Counted from the stretch's first letter, positions 1 through 7,194 are shown. The stretch: 7,974 nt of DNA from Synergistaceae bacterium (GCA_017427625.1 JAFRSL010000177.1:1-7974), one strand, 5' to 3'. Notes: a model not told the origin generated them from the sequence alone. A program made the numbers and translations.

Positions 1-818
1 CTCTGGCGCGAGGAAAGACTCATTGCTTTTGACAGCGCGAAGAGGCCGGCTATGAGCATAGCAATCTGCACGGCGTTCATGAAAGTTGCCACAAAGAATT
101 TCTCCCCGCCGAAGAACAATGACGCAATCCGCCCCATGAGGTATGGCAGTCCCATAAACGGCAACGCAAACAGTCCGAATAATGGCTGGCGTATGTCATT
201 CTCAGGGTGATTAAGGCTGAGGAAACAGCTCGGCTTCATCAGTGCTCCTGAATCGGCCGTGTATATTACGTCGAAAGGCAGTGCTCCGTAAAACGCATCT
301 GACTTGGCGAAAATTATTACCATCATCAACAATGATACCAAGAATATCATCGCATAGCCCGCAAATTCTCTGCGACTCACGCCACGAGTCAGCCCGCTGG
401 ATCTCACCAAGCCCGTGAATTTGTACCAGAAGTAGTTTACGCATAAGTACACGAAAATCATCGGCGGAAATATCATCACCAGGCACGCAAAGTGCACCGT
501 ATGAAGAGAGACATTGAGCATCGTCAGGTATTCAGGATGACGGGAGAACCTGTCGTACATGTAGCTTGAGGAGTACACGCAGACTCCCCAAGCCGTAAGA
601 AGGGAAAATATCCTCATGAGCCTGCCTGAACGCCGCGAGAATTTCCACAAGACTGACGGTGATACGCACGCGCTCAATAACAGCCACACTCCTGACGCTA
701 TGAGTGTTTCAGCAAATGACGTTTTGGAAGGTCTAGCCTGCATGACAAAGAAGGCCAGCGCGGACAAAGGGAAGTAACAGTTCCGCATTAGGTTGCTGAG
801 ACTGAATTTTTGTAACAA
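1..818 (-). CDS. Multi-spanning membrane protein, possible GT-C-type glycosyltransferase, partial (3' end off the left edge)
   Basis: An open minus-strand frame of 272 residues runs without a stop to the left edge. The TTG start at 818-816 is chosen because AGAGGAGAG lies 9 bases upstream; the first in-frame ATG (788) has no ribosome binding site. Hydrophobic segments lie at about residues 36-55, 69-84, 98-128, 152-171, 212-235 and 244-264, so it is a polytopic inner-membrane protein. After the segment ending near 171 there is a polar loop with YTADSG (186-191) and then NHPENDIRQPLF (203-214). An acidic loop followed by an HP..PLF-like motif before the next helix recalls GT-C-fold glycosyltransferases that use lipid-linked sugars, but I cannot name a family. 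About 150 residues precede that point, which would be an unusual N-terminal extension. It starts 45 bases after the ROK kinase with no visible terminator between, so it may share the transcript. Coding is well supported; function is speculative. Confidence 0.8.
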   Translation of the reverse strand, partial: MLQKFSLSNLMRNCYFPLSALAFFVMQARPSKTSFAETLIASGVWLLLSACVSPSVLWKFSRRSGRLMRIFSLLTAWGVCVYSSSYMYDRFSRHPEYLTMLNVSLHTVHFACLVMIFPPMIFVYLCVNYFWYKFTGLVRSSGLTRGVSRREFAGYAMIFLVSLLMMVIIFAKSDAFYGALPFDVIYTADSGALMKPSCFLSLNHPENDIRQPLFGLFALPFMGLPYLMGRIASLFFGGEKFFVATFMNAVQIAMLIAGLFALSKAMSLSSRQ

Positions 819-827
819 AATATGACA

Positions 828-836
828 CTCTCCTCT
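828..836 (-). promoter_or_regulatory. Ribosome binding site deciding the TTG start of the membrane-protein gene
   Basis: The minus strand reads AGAGGAGAG here, ending 9 bases before TTG at 818-816. The in-frame ATT just before it would sit only 6 bases away and is a much rarer start. No comparable purine run precedes the ATG at 788. Confidence 0.6.
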
Positions 837-863
837 GTGGACGGGATTATGACGGCAATTCTA

Positions 864-1748
864 TCACAGGCGCAAATTAGCATAATATCCCGCCCCAGCA
901 ACACACTTCTCCGCCTCATCGTCCGCATATATCACCCTAAGATTCTCAGCAGGGTATGGCCTCCGTGTACGTGCGATAATTTCACGGTGAAGGACATCAC
1001 GCGGAAATCCCTTCATGTTCGGGACTCCTCCGCCTATGATCACACAGTCAGGGTCAAGTATGTTCACCTCAGACGCAACGCATTCGGCCATGTTCGCAAG
1101 AAATCCCGCAATAAGTTCATCGCCTTCGTGTTCCATGAAAGTCTCAGCTATATTCGTCTCAGGCCATACTTCACGCTGAAGACGCGCAAGATATTTCCCG
1201 CCCGCAACAGTCTCCATACAACCCGTGAGTCCGCAGCCGCACACTTCATGGCAGCCGTGAACTGGAATGTGCCCAAGCTCGCCGGCTGTACCATCTCTTC
1301 CCGTCAATGGGACTCCGCCAATCATTATCGCGTTTCCAATACCTGTCCCGAAATATATCCCGCAGATCACCCCATTGGGAGGGATTCCGTACTTCCTCAT
1401 GTCGTAATAAAGCGCGAAGGTTACGTCACGTTCCGCAAAAACAGGAACTCCGAGCCGCGACGATAAGTATTCGGTTACAGGGAGATTCTCCATGCTTCTT
1501 AGATTAGGAGCTTGAAGTATCCTCGTGCGTTCACGGTTGAGTGTCGCAGGAAAACCGATTGAGACAGCGTCATATTTACGGCCTCCTGCGTACGATGTTA
1601 TGTAGCTCGCAATATCACTCAGTGCATCATCGGACTTAAGGATTGATTTCACCGGAAGTTTGCTGAAAGCCGACACGTTACCAGCACCGTCAGTGAAGCC
1701 AATCCTAAAGTTAGTCCCGCCTATGTCAATGCCTATAATCCTATTCAT
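864..1748 (-). CDS. ROK-family sugar kinase, D-allose kinase (AlsK)-like
   Basis: A complete 294-residue ATP-dependent sugar kinase, cytoplasmic, normal ROK length. The N-terminal phosphate-binding motif is DIGGTN (8-13). The catalytic Asp is D108 in AERDVTFAL. Other hallmarks are GTGIG (134-138), the GELGH loop (156-160) and a zinc site of H160, C170, C172 and C177 within CGCGLTGCME. A DPDCVIIGGG segment follows (232-241). Most ROK kinases have E-N-D-A-N around the catalytic Asp. The R-D-V here, together with GFPA (65-68), APNL (80-83), GELGHIP and GGGVPNMKGFPR (239-250), matches what I recall of E. coli AlsK, so phosphorylation of D-allose or a related aldohexose at O6 is a reasonable inference. 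The cysteine zinc site and lack of a helix-turn-helix argue against a ROK repressor. The ATG overlaps the preceding stop by 8 bases (ATGAATAG), implying translational coupling. It ends in tandem stops TGA TAG. Confidence 0.9.
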   Translation of the reverse strand: MNRIIGIDIGGTNFRIGFTDGAGNVSAFSKLPVKSILKSDDALSDIASYITSYAGGRKYDAVSIGFPATLNRERTRILQAPNLRSMENLPVTEYLSSRLGVPVFAERDVTFALYYDMRKYGIPPNGVICGIYFGTGIGNAIMIGGVPLTGRDGTAGELGHIPVHGCHEVCGCGLTGCMETVAGGKYLARLQREVWPETNIAETFMEHEGDELIAGFLANMAECVASEVNILDPDCVIIGGGVPNMKGFPRDVLHREIIARTRRPYPAENLRVIYADDEAEKCVAGAGYYANLRL

Positions 1749-2727
1749 CGCCAGGGAAAATTATTCCTGCCTCGATTCTTGCAGTCTCAATTATTGAGAT
1801 GTTAGCAAGAACTTTGTCGAGAAGTTTTCGTGAGGCCTCATGATCGTCAGCAAGCATGATCCTCGCAATCTCCTCAACCTCATAATGCCACCTGTCATTT
1901 ATTGGCTGAAAGTTGAACGTTTCATCTGAAGTTTTTGTTACGACTCTGACGCTCTTTAGGCCGTTTGGTTCGTCAACATGAATGAATCCCTTTTCGCCCT
2001 CGATTGTGAAGTGATTGATTCCCCACGTGTCTTTTGCTCCGGCGTTTGTTGAAACGAAGCTGTCATACTTCATCACGAATACTCCCGAAGTGTCAGCAAG
2101 TCCGGGATAAATGTTCGGGTAATACTTCGCGCTCTCAGGCTTACCGAAAAGCGCGGTGTTAAGAAGGACGTTGTAAAAGTTTATGTCCATTAGGCAGCCG
2201 CCCGCAAATTCAGGGTTGAATATGTTGGGTCGTTCCCCTCTCAGCACGGCGTCATAACGGCTCGAGTATTGGCTGTAGTTCGACATTACGAGCCTTATGC
2301 GTCCGATGAGACTCAATTTTTCGCGCAGCAACTTGAAATTAGGCAGGAACATCGTAGGAGCAGCCTCAAAGAGAAACAGCCCCTTGCTCCTTGCAATGTC
2401 CCTCAGTTCCTCAGCGTGTATACTGCGGGTTACTATAGGCTTCTCGCAGATTACGTTCTTCCCGGCCATGAGTGCGAGTTTTGCCTGCTCATAGTGAAGA
2501 AGATTCGGCGTCGCAATATATATCGTATTCACACGCTCATCACTAAGCATCGCGTTAATGTCCGTGTAAATCTTCTCTGCCCCGTAAGTTTCCGCGAGGG
2601 CTTTTGCTTTTTCCTCCGTTCGAGAGTAAACTGCCTCAAGCGAAATCCCGTCAGCATTCCTCACGTTGTCCAAGACTGAATGAACTATCACTCCTGAACC
2701 TATTGTGCCGAGTCTCACTTCTTCCAT
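1741..2727 (-). CDS. Gfo/Idh/MocA-family oxidoreductase (second copy, Tyr in the catalytic His position)
   Basis: A 328-residue cytoplasmic NAD(P)-dependent dehydrogenase of normal family length. The Rossmann domain starts with GTIGSG (7-12). The ATPNLLHYEQA strand-loop (72-82) and the EKP motif (95-97, Lys96 the expected catalytic lysine) follow. The C-terminal alpha/beta domain carries GGCLMDINFYNV (176-187). In classical inositol dehydrogenase-type members this region reads D-x-G-x-H; here Asp181 is kept but Tyr185 stands where His is expected, as in the Gfo/dihydrodiol dehydrogenase branch. It is clearly divergent from the dehydrogenase encoded just upstream, so the pair is not a recent duplication. 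The ATG at 2727 overlaps the upstream gene by 13 bases and has GGAGG 10 bases before it. A GTG three codons in would give a 4-base overlap but is badly spaced from that site. Probable role: the second redox step on the imported compound; substrate unknown. Confidence 0.9.
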   Translation of the reverse strand: MEEVRLGTIGSGVIVHSVLDNVRNADGISLEAVYSRTEEKAKALAETYGAEKIYTDINAMLSDERVNTIYIATPNLLHYEQAKLALMAGKNVICEKPIVTRSIHAEELRDIARSKGLFLFEAAPTMFLPNFKLLREKLSLIGRIRLVMSNYSQYSSRYDAVLRGERPNIFNPEFAGGCLMDINFYNVLLNTALFGKPESAKYYPNIYPGLADTSGVFVMKYDSFVSTNAGAKDTWGINHFTIEGEKGFIHVDEPNGLKSVRVVTKTSDETFNFQPINDRWHYEVEEIARIMLADDHEASRKLLDKVLANISIIETARIEAGIIFPGDE

Positions 2728-3731
2728 GACTTCGCGACCTCCGTAGCTTCCTCAAGAATCTCAAGAACCTTCACGACTTCCTCGTCTTTAACGCACTTTT
2801 CCCCGCCGTTCTCGATTGCGTCAATGAGGCTGTCATATATTCGCTCGTAATGCGCGCAGCCTACGGGGACTTTCTCCGTTACCTTTTCGCCACCGGCCAT
2901 GTATACGAGAGTTCCCCATCGTTCTTCGGGGGCGGGCGACGTATTGATGACATGACGGCCGATTACTTTCTTCTTACCTGAGTTGTGGATCACAGGCGGA
3001 AGTGTGAAACTGCCGTTTGTCCCGTGAAGCGTGAATCGTGGATAGTCGATCAACACGCACATTGATGTGTTCACTGAGGCTTTGGCGTTACCGTAGAATA
3101 GCTCGATGTCGTAGTAGTCATCTCCGACGCTTGGGTGATGAATGCTCCTCACGTCGTATCGAACCTCGTCCGGCATTCCGAGAAGGCTTATTATCTGGTC
3201 GGTCGTGTGGACTCCGAGATTATAGAGCGTCCCGAGATGGTCATACCAGCCGTTGGTCTTGAAGTAATCGTAATGGCTCTCAAGTCTCACAAGCTGTCCG
3301 ATTTTCCCGGAGGCTAAAACTTCCTTCAGCGCGAGAAAATCAGCGTCGAATCTCCTGTTCTGGTTCGGCATACAGATTAGCCCTTTGCTCTTTGCGAGGT
3401 CAAAAACTTCCTGAGCTTCCTTTGCTGTCGGTGCAAAAGGCTTCTCGATCAGGGCATTCTTTCCGGCGTTGAGTATCTGCTTGGCGTAAGGAACATGGAA
3501 CTTGTCGGGCGCACTCACCACAACGAGGTTGACTTCTGGATCATTGAGAACTGTGTTAAAGTCCGTCGTGAATGTTATCTCAGGGTAGAACGGCTCGTAT
3601 TCCGCGAACTGTGGAATGTCCTCCTCGCGCCTGAAAATATACTTTGCGCGAACGTCCTCCCTTTTCTCAATGTAGGGTATGTGATACTCCCTAACGCTAA
3701 CTCCGAAGCCTACATACGCGATATTAAGCAT
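2715..3731 (-). CDS. Gfo/Idh/MocA-family oxidoreductase (first copy, YdgJ/IolW-like)
   Basis: A 338-residue NAD(P)-dependent dehydrogenase. The nucleotide-binding start is YVGFGVS (6-12). A VVSAPDKFH strand (71-79) leads to EKPF (96-99, Lys97 catalytic). NRRFDADFLALK (125-136), ESHYDYF (151-157) and NLGVHTTDQ (171-179) follow, giving the canonical Asp/His pair region with His175 and Asp178. HGTNGSF (236-242) closes the substrate domain. The NRR-D-DF-LK, ESH-D-F and HGT-GS blocks resemble the YdgJ/YvaA (IolW) branch, which includes NADP-dependent scyllo-inositol dehydrogenases; this is recall, not a search. Likely reaction: reversible oxidation of a ring or open-chain hydroxyl to a ketone on the imported sugar or cyclitol. 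The ATG is 2 bases past the stop of the PfkB kinase, with GGGGAGG 7 bases upstream, so the start is firm and co-transcription is likely. Substrate is not determinable here. Confidence 0.92.
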   Translation of the reverse strand: MLNIAYVGFGVSVREYHIPYIEKREDVRAKYIFRREEDIPQFAEYEPFYPEITFTTDFNTVLNDPEVNLVVVSAPDKFHVPYAKQILNAGKNALIEKPFAPTAKEAQEVFDLAKSKGLICMPNQNRRFDADFLALKEVLASGKIGQLVRLESHYDYFKTNGWYDHLGTLYNLGVHTTDQIISLLGMPDEVRYDVRSIHHPSVGDDYYDIELFYGNAKASVNTSMCVLIDYPRFTLHGTNGSFTLPPVIHNSGKKKVIGRHVINTSPAPEERWGTLVYMAGGEKVTEKVPVGCAHYERIYDSLIDAIENGGEKCVKDEEVVKVLEILEEATEVAKSWKK

Positions 3732-3733
3732 GG

Positions 3734-4642
3734 CTAATCCTCCCCGAATTTTTCACGAACCTGTGCAAGCGTAGGCATTGAGGGCTGTGCGCCAATTCCG
3801 CAGACAGTTATGGCGCTGCACTTCGTCGCAAACTTTGCCGCCGCGAAAATATCCATTCCTTCAGTGAGAGCATACGAAAGCCCGCCGATATATGAGTCTC
3901 CCGCGCCTGTGGTCTCGATTGCGTCAACCTTGTACGGCCTCACAGTCTCAGACTTTCCGCCCGAACATATCACCGAGCCTTGACCGCCCATAGTGATGAC
4001 CCAAGTGTTCCCCATTTCACCCGAAACCTTCAGCCCCTCACGGACAGCATCATCAACCGTTGCTATCTTCATCCCGAGATATTCCGATGCTTCAACCTCA
4101 TTAACGATCACGACATCAGAAAGGCTGAGAATGTCTCTGTATTCCGGGATTGCGGGTGCGGCATTGTAGAGTATCTTGAGGCCATGAGACTTTGCTTTTC
4201 TTGCTGACAGAAGATTTATATCGTGGGGGATTTCGTTCTGAAGGATCAGTATTTTCGACTGACGGAAAATTTCATCTGCTGACTCGACATCTTCAGCCGT
4301 GATGTCATAGTTCGCGCCCCTGTTAATCGTGGCGAAGACCCTTCCGTCCTCCAATGCGTGAACGCACCCCATTCCTGTTGGCTGCCCTGAACGCTTCACG
4401 TGTGAGACATCAAGCCCATACCTCTCCGCCTCCTCAAGAAGGAACGTCCCCATGTTGTCATTCCCGACCGCTCCAACCATGAAGGTCTTAACACCCAGCT
4501 TTGCCGCTTGAACAGCCTGATTCGCGCCCTTTCCTCCTGCTGATGACGCAGCACTTTCCGCAGTCATCGTCTCGCCCTCATGAGGCATTCTCTTAACCTT
4601 GAGGATTACGTCATAATTCATGCTTCCTGTTACAACTATCAT
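3734..4642 (-). CDS. PfkB-family carbohydrate kinase, ribokinase subfamily
   Basis: A 302-residue cytoplasmic sugar kinase. The first PfkB signature is GGKGANQAVQAAKLG (36-50). The sugar-contact start is GSMNYD (6-11), with Asn9 and Asp11 as in ribokinase. NRGANYD (107-113), NEVEA (181-185), the anion-hole and catalytic stretch ETTGAGDS (243-250, Asp249 the general base) and the IGAQPSMPT tail (283-291) all fit ribokinase rather than fructokinase or adenosine kinase. The ribokinase anion-hole motif usually begins DTTGAGD; the first residue here is Glu. Start choice: an ATG at 4657 adds five residues, but its own GGGAGG sequence is an ideal ribosome binding site 7 bases before the ATG at 4642, giving MIVVTGS, the normal start. 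It is the first enzyme gene after the transporter and is separated from it by an intrinsic terminator. It could phosphorylate ribose or another product of the pathway. Confidence 0.92.
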   Translation of the reverse strand: MIVVTGSMNYDVILKVKRMPHEGETMTAESAASSAGGKGANQAVQAAKLGVKTFMVGAVGNDNMGTFLLEEAERYGLDVSHVKRSGQPTGMGCVHALEDGRVFATINRGANYDITAEDVESADEIFRQSKILILQNEIPHDINLLSARKAKSHGLKILYNAAPAIPEYRDILSLSDVVIVNEVEASEYLGMKIATVDDAVREGLKVSGEMGNTWVITMGGQGSVICSGGKSETVRPYKVDAIETTGAGDSYIGGLSYALTEGMDIFAAAKFATKCSAITVCGIGAQPSMPTLAQVREKFGED

Positions 4643-4649
4643 TCTTTTG

Positions 4650-4655
4650 CCTCCC
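4650..4655 (-). promoter_or_regulatory. Ribosome binding site deciding the PfkB kinase start
   Basis: GGGAGG on the minus strand lies 7 bases before ATG 4642-4640. It sits inside the first codons of the longer frame that begins at 4657, so that earlier ATG is very probably not used. The earlier ATG directly abuts the terminator T-run and has no binding site. Confidence 0.8.
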
Positions 4656-4657
4656 AT

Positions 4658-4690
4658 AAAAAACGCACCAGCCGTGAATCAGCCAGTGCG
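4658..4690 (-). terminator. Intrinsic terminator (or attenuator) between permease and PfkB kinase
   Basis: Read on the minus strand, CGCACTGGCTG (4690-4680), loop ATTCA (4679-4675) and CGGCTGGTGCG (4674-4664) form an 11-pair stem that includes three G-U pairs, followed directly by six T (4663-4658). This is the classic rho-independent layout. It begins 18 bases after the permease stop and ends just before the kinase ribosome binding site. All flanking genes point the same way, so it should reduce rather than abolish expression of the enzyme genes, unless a promoter or antitermination acts here. Confidence 0.78.
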
Positions 4691-4708
4691 CGGAAATTCT
4701 CCTCCTGA

Positions 4709-5680
4709 TTACTTCGCGGCTCTTCTTCTTGCGAGGAAGTTTGCGATGTCCTGCTGAATGAACTCGAAGTATGACGCTACGATGATGATTATACCTGTAA
4801 CGACATACTGCCAGAACGAGTCAACGTTGATGACGACCATTCCGACGCGGAGAACTGCAAGCATCAACGCTCCCACGAAAGTCCCGAAAGCTGTCCCGCG
4901 TCCTCCTGCCATTCTCGTGCCTCCGATTGCGGCGGCGGCTATTGCGTTGGTCTCATATCCTAGTCCTGCTGTCGACTCCGCTGAACCGAGACTCGCAAGC
5001 ATGATTAAACCGGCGGCGGCAGAACACATTCCGCAGACTATGTACGCAACATACTTCACCTTCACAACATTAACGCCCGAAAGTTTAGCGGCTTCCTCGT
5101 TGTCGCCGACTGCGTAAAGGTAATCGCCCGTCCTAGTCCTCGAAAGCATGATGTGAATGATGATGAAGATTATTATCATGACGAGGATATACCAGCGTAC
5201 ATTGCCGAACATTCTTCCGTTAAAGATGTTTCGGTAGACCGACGGAACTCCCGTAACAGGCATTCCTCCCGTTATGACGTAAGCGATGCCTCGATAGAGC
5301 GACATAGTTCCCAAAGTTGCGATGAACGGCTGAAGTTTAAGGCCGGTAACGAGGAATCCGTTGAACGCCCCGAGAACCGCGCCGACCGCAAGCCCTGCGA
5401 CGATTGCCGCCCAAGGGTTGATGCCTTTCACCGCCATTGATGCTGTAACGATGCCTGTTATTGCGAACGTGCAGCCTATGGAGAGGTCAATTCCGCCCGT
5501 TATGATGGCGAACATTATTCCTGCGGCGAGGACTCCGTTGAGCACCATCTGCTGAAGTATCGTTATTATGTTGCTGACGCGCATGAAGTTCGGGTTCATT
5601 ATCGTGAAGATTAGACCCATTCCGAATGTAGCAAGCAGGACTACAAGCTCGCGTTTGTATTTGTTCACAAAGTTTTTCAC
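4709..5680 (-). CDS. ABC sugar transporter permease, RbsC/AlsC type
   Basis: A 323-residue inner-membrane permease of the BPD_transp_2 (RbsC/XylH/AraH) family, normal length. The family motif TGGIDLSIG lies at 61-69, NGFLVTGLKLQPFIATLGT at 107-125, the cytoplasmic coupling-helix region AVGDNEEAAKLSGVNV at 190-205, and AIGGTRMAGGRG at 251-262. About eight to ten hydrophobic segments can be seen, for example 12-29, 47-63, 90-108, 163-179, 209-230, 263-285 and 291-306. It would form a homodimeric pore energised by the ATPase encoded just upstream. It starts with GTG; the GTGA overlaps the ATPase stop by 4 bases, so translation is probably coupled. It ends with a Lys/Arg/Ala-rich cytoplasmic tail. 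Family membership is certain; the transported sugar is not readable from the permease. Confidence 0.95.
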   Translation of the reverse strand: MKNFVNKYKRELVVLLATFGMGLIFTIMNPNFMRVSNIITILQQMVLNGVLAAGIMFAIITGGIDLSIGCTFAITGIVTASMAVKGINPWAAIVAGLAVGAVLGAFNGFLVTGLKLQPFIATLGTMSLYRGIAYVITGGMPVTGVPSVYRNIFNGRMFGNVRWYILVMIIIFIIIHIMLSRTRTGDYLYAVGDNEEAAKLSGVNVVKVKYVAYIVCGMCSAAAGLIMLASLGSAESTAGLGYETNAIAAAAIGGTRMAGGRGTAFGTFVGALMLAVLRVGMVVINVDSFWQYVVTGIIIIVASYFEFIQQDIANFLARRRAAK

Positions 5681-7188
5681 TTTCCGTTGCCCCCTATAGC
5701 ATAATCGAGCATCTGATCACTCGTACCGTATTCCCCGCGATTAAGAACCGCGTTCACCTTTCCTTCGCCCATGACTACAATCCTGTCGCTGAGACCCATA
5801 ACTTCAGGGAGCTCCGACGAAATCACGATAATGCTCTTACCGTTCTGAATCATCTCTTCCATCAGCCTGTAGATTTCGGCCTTTGCGCCAACGTCGACAC
5901 CCTTCGTAGGCTCGTCGAATATGATTATGTCAACCTTCGTACTCATCCAGCGCGCAAGAATAACTTTCTGCTGGTTTCCGCCCGACATGTTGAGAGTGAG
6001 ATAGTCTGGCTTAGGCGGGTGAATATCAAGCTCTTTGAAGAAGTGTTCGGCATTCTTGAGCTTCTTGCCATCGTCGAGAAGTCCGAAAAGTCCGGCGTAA
6101 TCCTCAAGGCTCGAAATTGAGATGTTCTGCGTGTTCGTCGAAAGTTTCATGAAGCCCTGAGTCTTTCTGTCCTCAGGAATGAGTCCTATTCCTGCCCTAA
6201 GTGCCTTTGATGTGTTCCATGAGCCTGTGGGAATACGCTTGCCCTTCATGTAGACTTTTCCGCCTGTAATCATGTCAGCTCCGAAAATTGCCCTCATCGT
6301 CTCAGTTCGTCCTGCACCGACAAGCCCGAAGAACCCAAGAATTTCACCCTTGTGGAGTTCAAACGATACATCTTTGAATCCAGTCGGCCCTGTGAGGTTC
6401 TCAGCTTTAAGGACGACTTCATCGGTTGCCTTGCAGGGAACATTTCTTGATGCTACTGCACTAACCGCACGGCCGACCATCGCGTGAATAAGCTCGTCCC
6501 TAGTTGTCTTTGCGACCTCAAGGGTAGTGATATATTCACCGTCCCTCATGATTACGGCCTTGTCGCAAATCCTGAATATCTCCTCAAGACGGTGCGAGAC
6601 GTAAAGAATCGTAACGCCCTGTGCTTTGAGCTGCTTGATCACGTCAAAGAGTGCCTCTGTCTCACGTATCGAGAGGGACGCTGTAGGCTCGTCGAGAGAT
6701 ATTATGTTTGACTTGTGATATAACGCCCTCGCAATCGCCATCATCTGCATCTGCCCTGACGTTAATTTGTCCGCAAGCTCCTCGCTCCTGAAGTTGCAAT
6801 GAAGCTCAGTGAGTATTGCGTTGACGTCCTTGTGCATTTTCGCGTAATCAATGAAAAATCCCTTTGTCGGTTCATGGCCGAGCGTAACATTCTGCCCGAC
6901 TGTCAAATCGCGGACAATCAATGTCTCCTGATGAACCTTCGAGATTTTCCCCTCAACTATTGCCTCGTTGGGATTCCTGAACTGCACCTTCTTCCCGTGA
7001 AGCAGTACGTCGCCCTCATATTCCGGGTAAACTCCATGAAGTATGTTGAGGATCGTGGACTTTCCCGCGCCGTTTTCGCCGAGAAGCGCGGTTACTTCCC
7101 CTTCCTCAACGCTGAATGATATATCCTTCAGGACATGCGCGCCCGGAAAATGCTTGTTTATCTTCACAAATTCTACTGCTTTAGACAT
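5677..7188 (-). CDS. Sugar ABC transporter, duplicated ATP-binding protein, RbsA/AlsA type
   Basis: A 503-residue peripheral membrane ATPase with two tandem ABC domains. Domain 1: Walker A GENGAGKST (37-45), Q-loop VHQE (85-88), a degenerate signature LTSGQMQ (142-148), Walker B IISLDEPT (162-169) and H-loop His199. Domain 2: degenerate Walker A GLVGAGRTE (288-296, Lys replaced by Arg294, normal for this family and implying one weak site), intact signature MSGGNQQK (401-408), Walker B IIIFDEPT (421-428) and VISSELPE (455-462). It energises the permease encoded next. The start at 7188 (MSKAVEF) is preferred over an upstream in-frame ATG at 7242: it has GGGGGAAGGAAG upstream at good spacing, and the extra 18 residues would lie across an RNA hairpin and match nothing in the family. 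Its TGA overlaps the permease GTG. Confidence 0.95.
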   Translation of the reverse strand: MSKAVEFVKINKHFPGAHVLKDISFSVEEGEVTALLGENGAGKSTILNILHGVYPEYEGDVLLHGKKVQFRNPNEAIVEGKISKVHQETLIVRDLTVGQNVTLGHEPTKGFFIDYAKMHKDVNAILTELHCNFRSEELADKLTSGQMQMMAIARALYHKSNIISLDEPTASLSIRETEALFDVIKQLKAQGVTILYVSHRLEEIFRICDKAVIMRDGEYITTLEVAKTTRDELIHAMVGRAVSAVASRNVPCKATDEVVLKAENLTGPTGFKDVSFELHKGEILGFFGLVGAGRTETMRAIFGADMITGGKVYMKGKRIPTGSWNTSKALRAGIGLIPEDRKTQGFMKLSTNTQNISISSLEDYAGLFGLLDDGKKLKNAEHFFKELDIHPPKPDYLTLNMSGGNQQKVILARWMSTKVDIIIFDEPTKGVDVGAKAEIYRLMEEMIQNGKSIIVISSELPEVMGLSDRIVVMGEGKVNAVLNRGEYGTSDQMLDYAIGGNGK

Positions 7189-7194
7189 TTCCAG

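Noticed and set aside
211..486. 91-codon minus-strand open frame
   Set aside because: It is a different frame inside the left-edge membrane-protein gene. The membrane frame is continuous over 272 codons with clear hydrophobic segments; this one has no such pattern.
819..863. Possible terminator after the ROK kinase
   Set aside because: No inverted repeat with a T-run is visible in these 45 bases; only tandem stops and the ribosome binding site of the next gene are present.
822..1466. 214-codon open frame on the plus strand
   Set aside because: It lies antisense to the ROK kinase, which has all its family motifs. The plus-strand translation shows no recognisable domain and no ribosome binding site was evident.
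2269..2679. 136-codon plus-strand open frame opposite the second dehydrogenase
   Set aside because: Antisense shadow; the minus-strand protein carries the Rossmann and EKP motifs through this same stretch.
2715..2727. 13-base overlap between the two dehydrogenase genes as a possible frameshift fusion
   Set aside because: Each protein is complete with its own start, nucleotide-binding motif and normal length, so this is a simple overlapping gene pair.
4758..5117. 119-codon plus-strand open frame rich in Ala, Pro and Thr
   Set aside because: Composition is what results from reading the Gly/Ala/Val-rich permease gene backwards; no independent signal supports it.
6721..6780. Degenerate first ABC signature (LTSGQ) and Arg in the second Walker A of the ATPase, suspected damage
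   Set aside because: Both are ordinary asymmetries of RbsA-type double ATPases; each composite site still has the expected partner motifs and the frame is intact.
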